Assembly: GCA_009387755.1 (NCBI GenBank)
Contig: GG697240.1
Coordinates: 64,001 to 128,000 of the forward strand
DNA length: 64,000 bases
From: Candidatus Micrarchaeum acidiphilum ARMAN-2
GTDB taxonomy: Archaea; Micrarchaeota; Micrarchaeia; Micrarchaeales; Micrarchaeaceae
Direction: 5' to 3'
Shown: positions 9,240 to 17,900 of the stretch, piece by piece
Numbering within the stretch: position 1 is the stretch's first letter
How the letters are laid out: the number at the start of each line of letters is the position of its first letter
Made by a program: the position numbers and the translations under genes
The notes under the pieces: model-generated
The model's input: the letters and a program-made list of their open reading frames with translations, nothing else
Databases searched by the model: none
Told to the model about the DNA's origin: nothing

Positions 9240-10331
9240 GTGGAAAAGATGATGGCCGGAACAATTGTTCCTGAAAAAAAGGGGAGTTTCGAACTCAAGG
9301 AGGTGGCAGTACCTGAAATAAACGAAGATGAGGTATTGGTAAAGGTGCTGAAGCTGGGGCTGGACGGCACAGACAGGGAGATAGGAGAGGGGCTTTACGG
9401 GCAGGCGCCGGAAGGGCAGGGCTACTTAATACCTGGGCACGAGTCGCTCGGAGTTGTAGAGCAGGTCGGCAAAAGGGTAAACGGAATAAGCGCGGGCGAG
9501 CTGGTGGTGGCCACTGTGCGGAGGCCTGACGACTGCATAAACTGCAAGAGCGGAGAATCCGACATGTGCGTCAAGGGTGACTACAAGGAGCGCGGAATAA
9601 AGGGCCTTGACGGATACATGGCTGAATATTACAAGGAACGTCCGGAGTATCTTGTAAGGATACCGAATGGCCTCTCGAATGTTGCAATGATGCTGGAGCC
9701 TCTAAGCATAGCTGAGAAGGCAGTAATGGAAGTGTTTGCAGTGCAGAAGAGAATGATATGGGAGCCTAAGACGGCAATGGTGCTTGGCACAGGCACGGTT
9801 GGGCTATTCGCAGCCATGCTGCTCAGGCTCAGAGGGCTTGAAGTCGTATCCGTAGACAGGACCTCTTCGAATCCCGTAAAGGACCGCATTTACTCGGGTT
9901 TTGGGATAACGCACGTGAATTCTGCTGAAACGCCAATAGCCAGCATACCTGAAAAATTGTCAAAGAAGATAGATGTTGCCGTTGAGCTTACCGGAAATCC
10001 TGCTGCGGTTGCTGAAGCATTTTCACTCCCGGGCATAAACGGCATATTGTGCCTGCTCAGCGTTACCGGGGAGAGCTACATGTACAATATGGACATTGGC
10101 AGGCTTAACTATGACATGGTGCTCGGAAACAAGGTAGTTATGGGCAGCGTAAACTCGAATATAAAGCATTTTCTGCAGGGCGTTGAGGATATGGTCGCCA
10201 TGGAGGGCAAAGCGAGTGGTGTACTTGAAAGCATGGTAACTAAGAGGATCAAGCTCGCCGACTTCAAGGACTACAGTGTGTTGGGCGACAGGAGCCAGAT
10301 AAAAGTTGTGCTTGATATAGGCAGCGCATAG
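9240..10331 (+). CDS. gdh: Glucose 1-dehydrogenase (medium-chain zinc dehydrogenase)
   Basis: Oxidises glucose (often also galactose) to the 1,5-lactone with NAD(P)+, the first step of the archaeal Entner-Doudoroff routes. Seen: DGTDREIGEG and PGHESLG for the catalytic zinc, a structural-zinc Cys cluster (CINCKSGESDMC), and the nucleotide motif GTGTVG. The catalytic Cys is replaced by Asp in the GLDGTD motif, as in the halophile enzyme. The GTG at 9240 is preceded by GGTG with about six bases spacing. It is probably co-transcribed with the cyclase-family gene. Confidence 0.9.
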   Translation: MEKMMAGTIVPEKKGSFELKEVAVPEINEDEVLVKVLKLGLDGTDREIGEGLYGQAPEGQGYLIPGHESLGVVEQVGKRVNGISAGELVVATVRRPDDCINCKSGESDMCVKGDYKERGIKGLDGYMAEYYKERPEYLVRIPNGLSNVAMMLEPLSIAEKAVMEVFAVQKRMIWEPKTAMVLGTGTVGLFAAMLLRLRGLEVVSVDRTSSNPVKDRIYSGFGITHVNSAETPIASIPEKLSKKIDVAVELTGNPAAVAEAFSLPGINGILCLLSVTGESYMYNMDIGRLNYDMVLGNKVVMGSVNSNIKHFLQGVEDMVAMEGKASGVLESMVTKRIKLADFKDYSVLGDRSQIKVVLDIGSA

Positions 10332-10341
10332 CCGGCAGGGG

Positions 10342-11805
10342 TCATAGCAGGCGCTTCCTTACCGTCGGGATTTCTATCTTTTTTGAGTAGTCGACGTAGA
10401 CGTTCTTGCGCTTCAGGTACTCCAGTATGCCGTAGACGCTGCCTTCACCGGCCTGGCCGGTCATCCTGAACCCAGTGTGGTACCCCTGCGAAGATTCTGG
10501 ACCTGGCATGTTTATGTAGAGCTCTCCGAAGCGTATGCGCTCCGAAGCTTCCTGCGCAAGAGAAAAGTCGTTAGTGAAAAGGTATGATGCAAGCCCGTAC
10601 TTTGAATCATTTGCGAGATCGAACATCTCATCCTTGTTCGATATCTTCATCGCGCCTATCACAGGGCCGAAAATTTCATCCTGAAAAAGTTTTGACTTCT
10701 GGCCCAGGCCTTCTATAATCTCTGGATACATGTAATATCCGTACTTGTATCTTGATGGGGCGGCAACCTTGCCCACCAAAAGCCTGCCGCCTTTTTCGAC
10801 TGAATATCTTACTGCGTCGCCGATGTTTTTCATGGCCGACGCGTTTATCAACGGACCCATGTCGGAGCTTGAAGTATTGCCTATGCTTATCTTCCTTGAA
10901 AGCTCTGCAAACATTCGCATGAACTTGCCATATACTTCTTCATGCACATAGAGCCGCTCGGCGGCTATGCAAGACTGTCCTGCATTCCAGTACTTCGCCC
11001 AAGCCAATGTCTTTAAGGCATTTGCAAGATCCGCATCTTTCCAGACCATGAAAGGGGCCTTTCCGCCGAGCTCGAGCACCAGCTTTGCCATATTGCCAGA
11101 CGCCTTCTCCATTATGCGCTGGCCGGTTGAAGTTGATCCGGTCATGGTGACAAGGGAAACAAGCTTGTTTGAGACTATCTCGTCTCCGATTTCCGAGCCT
11201 TTCCCAGCAATCATGTTGAGCACGCCTTTAGGCACTCCGGCATCGGCAAATTTCCGCGTTATCCATTCCGCGCTCATTGGGGTGTCGCTGCTGGGCTTCA
11301 GCACTACAGTATTGCCGGTAAGCAACGCCGGTGCTAGTTTTCTCGCGACCATCGCGGCAGGGAAGTTCCAAGGCGTTATTGCAGCCACGACTCCGTATGG
11401 TACAAGATACTGGAATATCTTCCTGCTTGCGGTATCGCCTTCTACAATATCGCCGCGCAGCTTTCTGGCGAATTCGGCATAGTACTGGAGCTGGTCTATG
11501 ACGCCGTCGACTTCCTCTTCTGCCTCCTTCGGTATCTTTCCGTTTTCTAGCATTATTATGCTCTCCAGCTCGCGCCTCTTTCTTTCTATAAGCTCCTTTG
11601 CCTTGAATATTATTTTGGCGCGCGCCGTTGATGTAATTGAACTCCACTTTGGAAACGCGTCATGCGCGCTTTCTATTGCCTCCTTCAGGTCGCCCTTTGA
11701 GGCGGGCCTGAACTCGTACAGCAGCTTTCCGCTTATAGGGGAAAATTTCTTTATTGAATCCTTGCCATCGCCATTTTTCCATTCGCCATTTACGTACATT
11801 TTCAT
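10342..11805 (-). CDS. NAD(P)-dependent aldehyde dehydrogenase, likely glyceraldehyde dehydrogenase
   Basis: ALDH superfamily: TPWNFPAAM, the glycine-rich GSTSTG, ELGGKAPF with the catalytic Glu, and GQSCIAAER with the catalytic Cys. ATG at 11805 is chosen over a TTG at 11832, since MKMYVNGEW is the usual ALDH beginning. It lies just downstream of KDG aldolase on the same strand, so the expected substrate is the glyceraldehyde released by that enzyme, giving glycerate as in Thermoplasma and Picrophilus. Succinate-semialdehyde or another aldehyde cannot be ruled out from sequence alone. Confidence 0.87.
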   Translation of the reverse strand: MKMYVNGEWKNGDGKDSIKKFSPISGKLLYEFRPASKGDLKEAIESAHDAFPKWSSITSTARAKIIFKAKELIERKRRELESIIMLENGKIPKEAEEEVDGVIDQLQYYAEFARKLRGDIVEGDTASRKIFQYLVPYGVVAAITPWNFPAAMVARKLAPALLTGNTVVLKPSSDTPMSAEWITRKFADAGVPKGVLNMIAGKGSEIGDEIVSNKLVSLVTMTGSTSTGQRIMEKASGNMAKLVLELGGKAPFMVWKDADLANALKTLAWAKYWNAGQSCIAAERLYVHEEVYGKFMRMFAELSRKISIGNTSSSDMGPLINASAMKNIGDAVRYSVEKGGRLLVGKVAAPSRYKYGYYMYPEIIEGLGQKSKLFQDEIFGPVIGAMKISNKDEMFDLANDSKYGLASYLFTNDFSLAQEASERIRFGELYINMPGPESSQGYHTGFRMTGQAGEGSVYGILEYLKRKNVYVDYSKKIEIPTVRKRLL

Positions 11806-11838
11806 TTTTACAACCCCTTGGATAAAAACCAATTTGTT

Positions 11839-12723
11839 CTAGAACATTCCCTTGAGCTGCGAGTATATGCTGGCCTTTTCTTTCGGAGAGGGCTTGCCTA
11901 TCGGGGGCACGCAGCCCACTTCAGCTCCGCGCATTACGAACTTTGAAAAGGCGAAGCAGTATCCCGAGGGAAACTGGACGGAGTTTACCGCCCCCATCAC
12001 TGCATCCAGCCTACTTTGTAGCTGCGACGCGGAATTGATCTCTCCTTCTTTGAACTTTTTGTATACTTGCACGGCCAAGTCGGAGAAGTTCGTGGTCCCG
12101 CATACGCAGCCTGACGCACCCAGCATGAGCGAAGGCAGCAGCAGATCGTCTTCGCCCTGGAATACGCTAAAGCCGCGCGGCATTGAATTAATGAATGCGG
12201 CGATGCTCCTGAAGTTTCCGCTGCTGTCCTTGATCCCTATAATGTTACTGTGCTTCTTTGCCAATGCTAGCGCGACTTTGACGTTTATTTCATTTCCGGT
12301 GAACTGCGGTATATTATATAGTATTATTTTTTCCCCGGTAGAGCCGGCTATCTTGTCAAAATACCTAAACATTGAACCGTCGTCCAGCTTTATGTAGTAT
12401 GGGCTCACTATTACCAGGGCGTCAGCGCCGAGTTTGGATGCGTGCCTTGCTACCTCCATTGTTTCAGATATGGAGTTTCTTCCTACGCCTGGAAGCAGCA
12501 TGAGCCTGCCGTCTAAGTATTCGGAAAATTCGGTTATGACGGATTTGTGCTGCTCCATGTCAAGGAATGGAAAGCACCCAGTAGAGCCTGCAGGGAATAT
12601 CCCGGATGCGCCGGTCTTTGATACAAATTCTGAGAGCTTTGAAATCGCCTTTGAGTCAAGCCTGCCGTTTTTCAGCGGCGTTATCGTCGGCGTTATTATT
12701 CCACATAATTTTTTTGGACCCAT
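11839..12723 (-). CDS. kdgA: 2-keto-3-deoxygluconate aldolase (DHDPS/NAL family)
   Basis: Class I aldolase that cleaves 2-keto-3-deoxygluconate to pyruvate and glyceraldehyde. It shows the family fold markers: the GSTGCFPFL loop at the position of GTTG, LYNIPQFTG with the catalytic Tyr, and IIGIKDSSGN with the Schiff-base Lys. The length of about 295 residues is normal. Two start codons are possible, ATG 12732 and ATG 12723. A TATA-like TATATC at about 12746-12751 would put the transcript start close to either. It is divergent from gluconate dehydratase, the enzyme that makes its substrate, and adjacent to the aldehyde dehydrogenase that would use its product. Confidence 0.87.
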   Translation of the reverse strand: MGPKKLCGIITPTITPLKNGRLDSKAISKLSEFVSKTGASGIFPAGSTGCFPFLDMEQHKSVITEFSEYLDGRLMLLPGVGRNSISETMEVARHASKLGADALVIVSPYYIKLDDGSMFRYFDKIAGSTGEKIILYNIPQFTGNEINVKVALALAKKHSNIIGIKDSSGNFRSIAAFINSMPRGFSVFQGEDDLLLPSLMLGASGCVCGTTNFSDLAVQVYKKFKEGEINSASQLQSRLDAVMGAVNSVQFPSGYCFAFSKFVMRGAEVGCVPPIGKPSPKEKASIYSQLKGMF

Positions 12724-12727
12724 TACG

Positions 12728-12740
12728 CACATCCGTGTTT
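12728..12740. promoter_or_regulatory. Copy 1 of 13-bp element CACATCCGTGTTT
   Basis: A 13-base element with a CAC-ATCC-GTG inverted core, located at the kdgA start between the divergent kdgA and gad genes. An identical copy occurs at 15753-15765 ahead of the ABC exporter genes. The symmetry suggests a regulator-binding site, but no regulator is identified. Confidence 0.4.
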
Positions 12741-12806
12741 ACTTAGATATAGGTTAGCTTGGAGGTTTATTAAAGTTTTTGCCGTTTTATTTGTATTGGT
12801 GTGGAG
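12741..12806. promoter_or_regulatory. Divergent promoter kdgA / gad
   Basis: The plus-strand TATA candidate TTTATTAAAG (about 12765-12774) lies about 35 bases before the gad ATG. The minus-strand candidate TATATC (about 12746-12751) serves kdgA. GGTG at 12798-12801 is the ribosome-binding site that points to ATG 12807 as the gad start. Confidence 0.45.
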
Positions 12807-13997
12807 ATGTCGCTGATTAAAGATATCGAAATAATTGAACTGGGTGACGTCGAGAAGGAAGATTCAAGCCCATGGAGTTCTACTGTTGTGCTGATCAGGA
12901 TGGTAACATCCGACGGGTTTGTAGGATACGGCGAAGCGCCTACAACGATGATGACAAGAGGGGTCTACGAGCAGGCAAAGGAGGTTGCAAGGGTGTTCAA
13001 AGGCAAGGAAGTTGAAGAGGTGCGAAAAAATTGCCTTGAAGTTTACAAGCATTCGTTTTATCTTCCGGTGTCAATGGAGACAAGCTCTGCACTCAGCGCT
13101 TTTGAAATAGCGTCATGGGACATAATAGGAAAAATACACAGCATGCCGGCATACGAAGCGTTCGGAGGCAGGTGCAGGGACTCGATAAGGGCCTACGCCA
13201 ATGGATGGTACTCTAATTGTGTGACGCCTGCGGATTTCCTTAAGAAGGCAAGAACCGCTGTAAAAATGGGATTTACTGCGCTCAAGTTTGATCCTTTCGG
13301 GGATGCCTTTGATTACATCGACGAGAGGCGCATGGCCATCGCGGTGGAGATAGTAGGTACGCTGAAGGAAGCTCTGCCAAAAGTTGACCTTCTTATAGAA
13401 TGCCATGGGAGATTCAGCGCTAACTCGGCAATCAGAGCCGAGAAGAAATTGAGGGAATTCAGACCCATGTTCATGGAGGAGCCTGTGCACCCGGACCAGT
13501 TCGAAGGTCTGCTCAGGTTTAGAAGCATGAGCAGGACTGCGGTTGCGCTCGGGGAGCGGGTTCTCGATAGCAGCCTTTTCCTCAATTACCTGAAAAACGA
13601 TGCGGTTGACATAATACAGCCTGACGTAACCAACGTTGGAGGCATGATACAGGCCAGGAACAGCGCGGAGCTCGCAGCTGCGTTTGGAGTCGAAGTCGCC
13701 TATCACAATGCCTTCGGCCCGATACAAACTGCGACCACGCTCAACCTTGATTACGCAATACCCAACTTCCTTATACAAGAAAGCTTCGAGGCATTCTGGC
13801 CGAGATGGAAGAAGGATCTGGTTGCCTCAGGATATTCGCTAGAGAAGGGATTCCTCAGGCTTGACAAGGGCAGGCCTGGGCTTGGGATAAAGATCAATGA
13901 GAGGGTTTTGGAGAAGCAAAAGATAAGCCTGATGGAGCCGTTCAACCCGGATGCGCCGGGATGGACAGTCGGCGGCACTTTTGTACATGGCAGATAG
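12807..13997 (+). CDS. gad: D-gluconate dehydratase (enolase superfamily)
   Basis: Mandelate-racemase/muconate-lactonising fold of the enolase superfamily. It dehydrates gluconate to 2-keto-3-deoxygluconate. Visible active-site segments are ALKFDPFG (Lys), LLIECHGRF (metal Glu and His), FMEEPVHP (metal Glu), ALGERV (metal Glu) and VAYHNAFGP (His). The N-terminal capping domain resembles archaeal gluconate dehydratases. A GTG at 12801 is also in frame, but GGTG with five-base spacing supports ATG 12807. Its position next to kdgA makes the assignment strong; galactonate may also be a substrate. Confidence 0.87.
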   Translation: MSLIKDIEIIELGDVEKEDSSPWSSTVVLIRMVTSDGFVGYGEAPTTMMTRGVYEQAKEVARVFKGKEVEEVRKNCLEVYKHSFYLPVSMETSSALSAFEIASWDIIGKIHSMPAYEAFGGRCRDSIRAYANGWYSNCVTPADFLKKARTAVKMGFTALKFDPFGDAFDYIDERRMAIAVEIVGTLKEALPKVDLLIECHGRFSANSAIRAEKKLREFRPMFMEEPVHPDQFEGLLRFRSMSRTAVALGERVLDSSLFLNYLKNDAVDIIQPDVTNVGGMIQARNSAELAAAFGVEVAYHNAFGPIQTATTLNLDYAIPNFLIQESFEAFWPRWKKDLVASGYSLEKGFLRLDKGRPGLGIKINERVLEKQKISLMEPFNPDAPGWTVGGTFVHGR

Positions 13998-14036
13998 CCT
14001 TTCCATTGCCTTAAGCTTTGATATTTTGGTGTCTAG

Positions 14037-15737
14037 ATGGAAGCTGCAAAACGCAACGTAGGATCGATGAAGTCTAACTCGGACAAAGTTTATTTTGGAC
14101 CTTACAAGGCCCCGAACAGGGCTTACATGAAGGCTATGGGGATTACTGACAAGGATCTTGCAAAGCCTGTTGTGGGGGTTGCCGCGGCTTGGAGTGAGGC
14201 AGGACCGTGCAACCTGCATGCAATGGAACTCGGCCGCAGGGCTAAGGAAGGGATAACCTATGCAGAGGGCACTCCGCGGATGTTTGCCACGCCACTTGTA
14301 ATAGACGGGGTGGCAATGGGCTCGGAAGGCATGAAGTACTCGCTGCCGAGCCGTGAAGTCATAGCAAATACCGTAGAGCTTACAGTTAAGGCCCATGGAT
14401 ACGACGCCTTCGTCGGAATAACAGGATGCGACAAGACTACGCCAGGAATGCTTATGGCCGCGGCCAGGACAAACCTGACTTCAGTTATTCTTTACGGCGG
14501 CTCAGCCATGAATGGCTATCTGGGCGGAAGAACAATAACAATGGAGGACGTTTTTGAGGCAGTAGGAGCATTCGCGGGAAAGCGCATGACAGAAGAGGAG
14601 CTCAAGGAACTTGAAGACAATGCCATACCAACTATAGGCACCTGCGCCGGGCTATTTACCGCAAATACAATGGGCACCATAGCGGAAACGCTCGGAATGG
14701 CGCTTCCGGGAAGCTCGGCACCGCCGGCAGTGGAAGGTGTGAAGTCGGATTATGCGTACGCGTCTGGCGTAGCGGTAATGAAACTGCTGGAGAACGGAAT
14801 AAAGCCAAGAGATATCATGACTGCTGATAGCTTCGAAAACGCCATCGCAATACTCATGGCAATGGGAGGCTCGACCAACGCAGTGCTTCACATTATGGCA
14901 ATAGCAGCAGAAGCCGGCATAAAAATAACCCTTGACGATTTTGAAAGAATAGGTGCAAAGGTGCCAGAAATTGCCAACATGCGACCGGGAGGCCCGCACA
15001 CGATGGAGGACCTGAGCAGGATTGGTGGCGTCCCTGCGGTGGTAAAGAAGCTGCTCAAAGCAGGTATAATTGACGGCAGCCAGCTGACGGTAACAGGAAA
15101 GACTCTCGCCGAGAATATGGATTCCATAAAATTTGTCGAGTCTAAGAATGACATACTTGCGGATATTGCAAAGCCCTACCACAACAGGGGAGGCATAAGG
15201 GTATTGAAGGGCAATCTTGCAGTGGACGGAGCAGTTGTAAAGATTTCTGCTGCAGGCATTCTTAAGCATGAAGGGCCTGCCAAAGTGTTCGATTCAGAGG
15301 AAAGCGCATTCGAAGGTGTGATGGATGGCAGGGTCGTCAAGGGTGACATTGTAGTCATAAGGTATGAAGGTCCGAAGGGAGGCCCAGGCATGAGAGAAAT
15401 GCTTTCCGTGACCGCGGCAATCATGGGCAGGGAACTTGGAAGCAGTGTTGCACTCGTAACTGACGGGAGATTTTCAGGCGCAACAAGGGGGCTCATGATA
15501 GGGCACGTTGCGCCAGAGGCATTCGAAGGCGGCAACATAGCTCTTGTTGAGAACGGAGATATCATATCGATAGATTGCGAAAAGGGCACACTTGAGCTGA
15601 AGCTGGGCGACGAAGAGCTCGCTAACAGGAAAAGCAGGTGGGTAAAGCCTCCTGCAAAGCACAAAAGCGGGTTCTTGGCTCAGTACGCAAAGCTTGTGGG
15701 CAGCGCAGCGGCAGGCGCTGTGATGCAGTTGGAGTAA
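14037..15737 (+). CDS. ilvD: Dihydroxy-acid dehydratase (IlvD/Edd family)
   Basis: Fe-S dehydratase of the IlvD/Edd family. Seen: [28 protein letters not shown] and [17 protein letters not shown], which carry the cluster cysteines, and C-terminal GRFSGATRG. It normally makes 2-keto acids for valine and isoleucine. No other branched-chain amino-acid gene is in the window. It directly follows gluconate dehydratase, and IlvD homologues from archaea are known to act on gluconate, so a sugar-acid role is plausible. GGTG at 14028-14031 lies five bases before the ATG, the same layout as for gad. Confidence 0.9.
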   Translation: MEAAKRNVGSMKSNSDKVYFGPYKAPNRAYMKAMGITDKDLAKPVVGVAAAWSEAGPCNLHAMELGRRAKEGITYAEGTPRMFATPLVIDGVAMGSEGMKYSLPSREVIANTVELTVKAHGYDAFVGITGCDKTTPGMLMAAARTNLTSVILYGGSAMNGYLGGRTITMEDVFEAVGAFAGKRMTEEELKELEDNAIPTIGTCAGLFTANTMGTIAETLGMALPGSSAPPAVEGVKSDYAYASGVAVMKLLENGIKPRDIMTADSFENAIAILMAMGGSTNAVLHIMAIAAEAGIKITLDDFERIGAKVPEIANMRPGGPHTMEDLSRIGGVPAVVKKLLKAGIIDGSQLTVTGKTLAENMDSIKFVESKNDILADIAKPYHNRGGIRVLKGNLAVDGAVVKISAAGILKHEGPAKVFDSEESAFEGVMDGRVVKGDIVVIRYEGPKGGPGMREMLSVTAAIMGRELGSSVALVTDGRFSGATRGLMIGHVAPEAFEGGNIALVENGDIISIDCEKGTLELKLGDEELANRKSRWVKPPAKHKSGFLAQYAKLVGSAAAGAVMQLE

Positions 15738-15752
15738 TGCAAAGCGGCAAGA

Positions 15753-15765
15753 CACATCCGTGTTT
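15753..15765. promoter_or_regulatory. Copy 2 of 13-bp element CACATCCGTGTTT
   Basis: Identical to the element at 12728-12740. Here it lies in the 65-base gap between ilvD and the ABC ATPase gene, extended to ACAC-ATCC-GTGT and followed by a T run. It could be an operator, or a very short stem with poly-T acting as an ilvD terminator. Confidence 0.4.
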
Positions 15766-15802
15766 TTAGATTTTCGCGACAAAACCTCTATGCTTGATTT
15801 GC

Positions 15803-16645
15803 ATGATAGAAGTTAGGGCGCTGGAGAAGCGTTATTCAGATGGCAATTACGCCCTCAGGAAGGTAAGTTTCAGGCTCAACAAGAGGGTGAGCGCCATAAT
15901 AGGCAGGAACGGCGCAGGAAAGACGACTTTGATGCGCATACTTTCAACTCAGCTTGAGCAAACCTCAGGCAAGGCAATTATCGACGGCTATGATACATTC
16001 AAGGATGCTGACAAGGTAAGAAGGATGGTAGTAAGCATACCTCAGGAAGCCAGCCCGATAGGATACCTCACGCCAATTGAGCATCTCAAGATGTACCTTG
16101 TTGCAAGGGGCATCCCGCTCGCGGACGCGGCGAGAAGGTCGGAGAAGGCACTCAAGGTCCTTGAGATGGCAGATGCTGCTGACACGCCGACGGACATGCT
16201 ATCAGGAGGCACGAAGAGGAAGGTATTTGTCGCAATGGCGCTTGCGTCCGATGCAGAAATGGTTTTTCTCGACGAACCGACAACGGGCCTGGATCCGCTG
16301 TCAAGGTTTGAAGTTTGGTCGGCGATAAAGGAGTTGAAGGGCAGGATCATACTGACAACGCACTACATGGAGGAGGCTGCCGAGCTGGCAGAGGACGTGA
16401 TAATGATGGAGGCGGGAAAAGTAATGCAGCAGGGCACAGTCGACGAACTCCTGAACAGGTTCAAGGGCAGGGTAAGGGCGGAGGTCAACGATCCTAGCAA
16501 AAGCCACTCGTTCAGCGTTGGCAATACATACATAAAGTATATACGCATAGGCGAAAGCGAGAAGTATGTCAAACAGGGATATTCTATAAAGAAGATAACA
16601 CTGGATGACCTTTTTATAAACAGGGGTGTTGCGATTGAATCTTAA
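15803..16645 (+). CDS. ABC-2 type exporter ATP-binding protein (DrrA-like)
   Basis: Walker A is GRNGAGKTT, the signature is SGGTKRKVFVA, Walker B is MVFLDEPTTGLDP, and the switch His is in TTHYMEEA. The DEPTTGLDP form and the paired downstream permease mark the DrrA/CcmA exporter class. ATG 15803 is preferred over a TTG at 15794. It overlaps the permease gene by 20 bases, so the two are translationally coupled. Substrate unknown; it may be chromosomally inserted into the sugar block rather than functionally linked to it. Confidence 0.9.
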   Translation: MIEVRALEKRYSDGNYALRKVSFRLNKRVSAIIGRNGAGKTTLMRILSTQLEQTSGKAIIDGYDTFKDADKVRRMVVSIPQEASPIGYLTPIEHLKMYLVARGIPLADAARRSEKALKVLEMADAADTPTDMLSGGTKRKVFVAMALASDAEMVFLDEPTTGLDPLSRFEVWSAIKELKGRIILTTHYMEEAAELAEDVIMMEAGKVMQQGTVDELLNRFKGRVRAEVNDPSKSHSFSVGNTYIKYIRIGESEKYVKQGYSIKKITLDDLFINRGVAIES

Positions 16646-17357
16646 GTTCATAGGCACTTTTACCTGGTACTATGGCTTCAAGTCCATACCAAGGGGACCG
16701 TCGTATATAATATCATCAATAATGTACCCTCTCGTATTCCTTTTCCTTATAACTATATTCTCGGCCGGCAAGTTCATAGACTATGCAGTTGTGGGAGGCT
16801 TCATATCGATAATCGGCATGAACGCAATATACAGCAGCAGCGACATTGCATTCCAGAGGCTGCAGCTCAAGACCCAGGACCTTTTTGTTGCGACCAGTAT
16901 AAACTCCACAGACTACATGCTTGCAATGGCATTCAGCTACTTAGCTACTTCAACGCCAGGAATAGCCGTATACGCAGTGATAGGGCTGCTGCTCGGGCTT
17001 TTCACTGCACTCAACGCGCTGGCGCTGGTGGTGCTTCTGATACTGGTGCTTTTCGGCATAACCTCCATATCATTCCTAGTGTCCGGCATGATAAAGCACG
17101 TAAGGAACGTATGGGGCATAGCCGGGATATTGGGCGTCCTGCTAACTGTGCTGCCGCCGGTATTCTATCCGTACACAATACTTCCTAAGCCGCTGCTCTA
17201 CGTGTTCATGATATCTCCGGTAACGCCAGCTGCAGTGCTTGCGCAGGGCGCTTTCGGCCTTGGGCCGTTTGCACCGTATGCGATTGCAGTTCTGCTCGTG
17301 GAAATAGTTGCATACACTGCAATAGCGAAATACATAAACCACTGGAGGGAAAAGTAG
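16626..17357 (+). CDS. ABC-2 type transporter permease
   Basis: About six predicted membrane spans (for example PLVFLFLITIFSAG, IAVYAVIGLLLGLFTALNAL, VWGIAGILGVLLTVLPPVF). The pattern fits ABC-2 permeases, including the hydrophobic PPVFYPYTILP element between spans. GTG start inside the end of the ATPase gene. Together they make a two-component exporter. Confidence 0.83.
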   Translation: MLRLNLKFIGTFTWYYGFKSIPRGPSYIISSIMYPLVFLFLITIFSAGKFIDYAVVGGFISIIGMNAIYSSSDIAFQRLQLKTQDLFVATSINSTDYMLAMAFSYLATSTPGIAVYAVIGLLLGLFTALNALALVVLLILVLFGITSISFLVSGMIKHVRNVWGIAGILGVLLTVLPPVFYPYTILPKPLLYVFMISPVTPAAVLAQGAFGLGPFAPYAIAVLLVEIVAYTAIAKYINHWREK

Positions 17358-17364
17358 CAGGCAG

Positions 17365-17805
17365 CTATTGGAGCTTCTTCTTGAGGTCTTCCACTATCTG
17401 GTTTATGAACTTGTCAGCTGCATTCTTTATCATTGGACCGCCGAAGGTGGCGGCTATTCCGCCGACATTGACAGACGCGTCCCATGACACCTTTGAACCC
17501 CTGCCTGACGGGTCTATGCTGAACTTCGTAAGGAAATCCAAGGAGCTTCCAGATCCTGCGCCGGATCCCTTGAGCTCAACATATGACGGCGCCTTTGATG
17601 AAAGGGTTTTAAGCTTCACCTTGAACGTCCCTTTTATGAAGGAAAAACCCACGGGAACGTCCATGTTTATACCGTTTTCGTCGTAGCTGTATTTTTTTAC
17701 TCCGGGTATGTATTTTACCAGCTTGTCTGGTACAGTAAGTATCTCGAATATCTCTTTAGGCGCAGCATTTACCTCTGCGCTGCCTTTGAACTCCATACGT
17801 ATCAT
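17365..17805 (-). CDS. coxG: CoxG-like SRPBCC protein
   Basis: Small START/SRPBCC-fold protein of the CoxG family (about 146 residues). It begins MEFKGSAEVNAAPKEIFEIL, then YIPGVKKYSYDENG, as in 'carbon monoxide dehydrogenase subunit G' proteins. These assist or recruit molybdenum hydroxylases to the membrane. It is divergent from the coxM/coxS/coxL genes here, which supports the link. Start chosen at ATG 17805; ATG 17823 and 17796 are alternatives. The name refers to family, not to CO oxidation. Confidence 0.78.
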   Translation of the reverse strand: MIRMEFKGSAEVNAAPKEIFEILTVPDKLVKYIPGVKKYSYDENGINMDVPVGFSFIKGTFKVKLKTLSSKAPSYVELKGSGAGSGSSLDFLTKFSIDPSGRGSKVSWDASVNVGGIAATFGGPMIKNAADKFINQIVEDLKKKLQ

Positions 17806-17900
17806 GATGCTTTCGATGCGCAATTCTAAATATCTGTTGTGGATGGCGAAGTATTTTGAAAGGTTTTTATAGTTTGTATCAAATATGTAAATGTGGTCTT
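17806..17900. promoter_or_regulatory. Divergent promoter coxG / coxMSL
   Basis: A strong plus-strand BRE/TATA-like element (AAAGGTTTTTATAG, about 17859-17872) predicts a transcript start near 17895-17900. That makes the TTG at 17901 the likely, near-leaderless coxM start. The minus strand has an AT-rich segment near 17828-17838 suited to coxG. Confidence 0.5.

Noticed and set aside
13113-13778. Long minus-strand frame inside gad
   Set aside because: Antisense shadow of a well-supported enolase-family gene; no domain visible.
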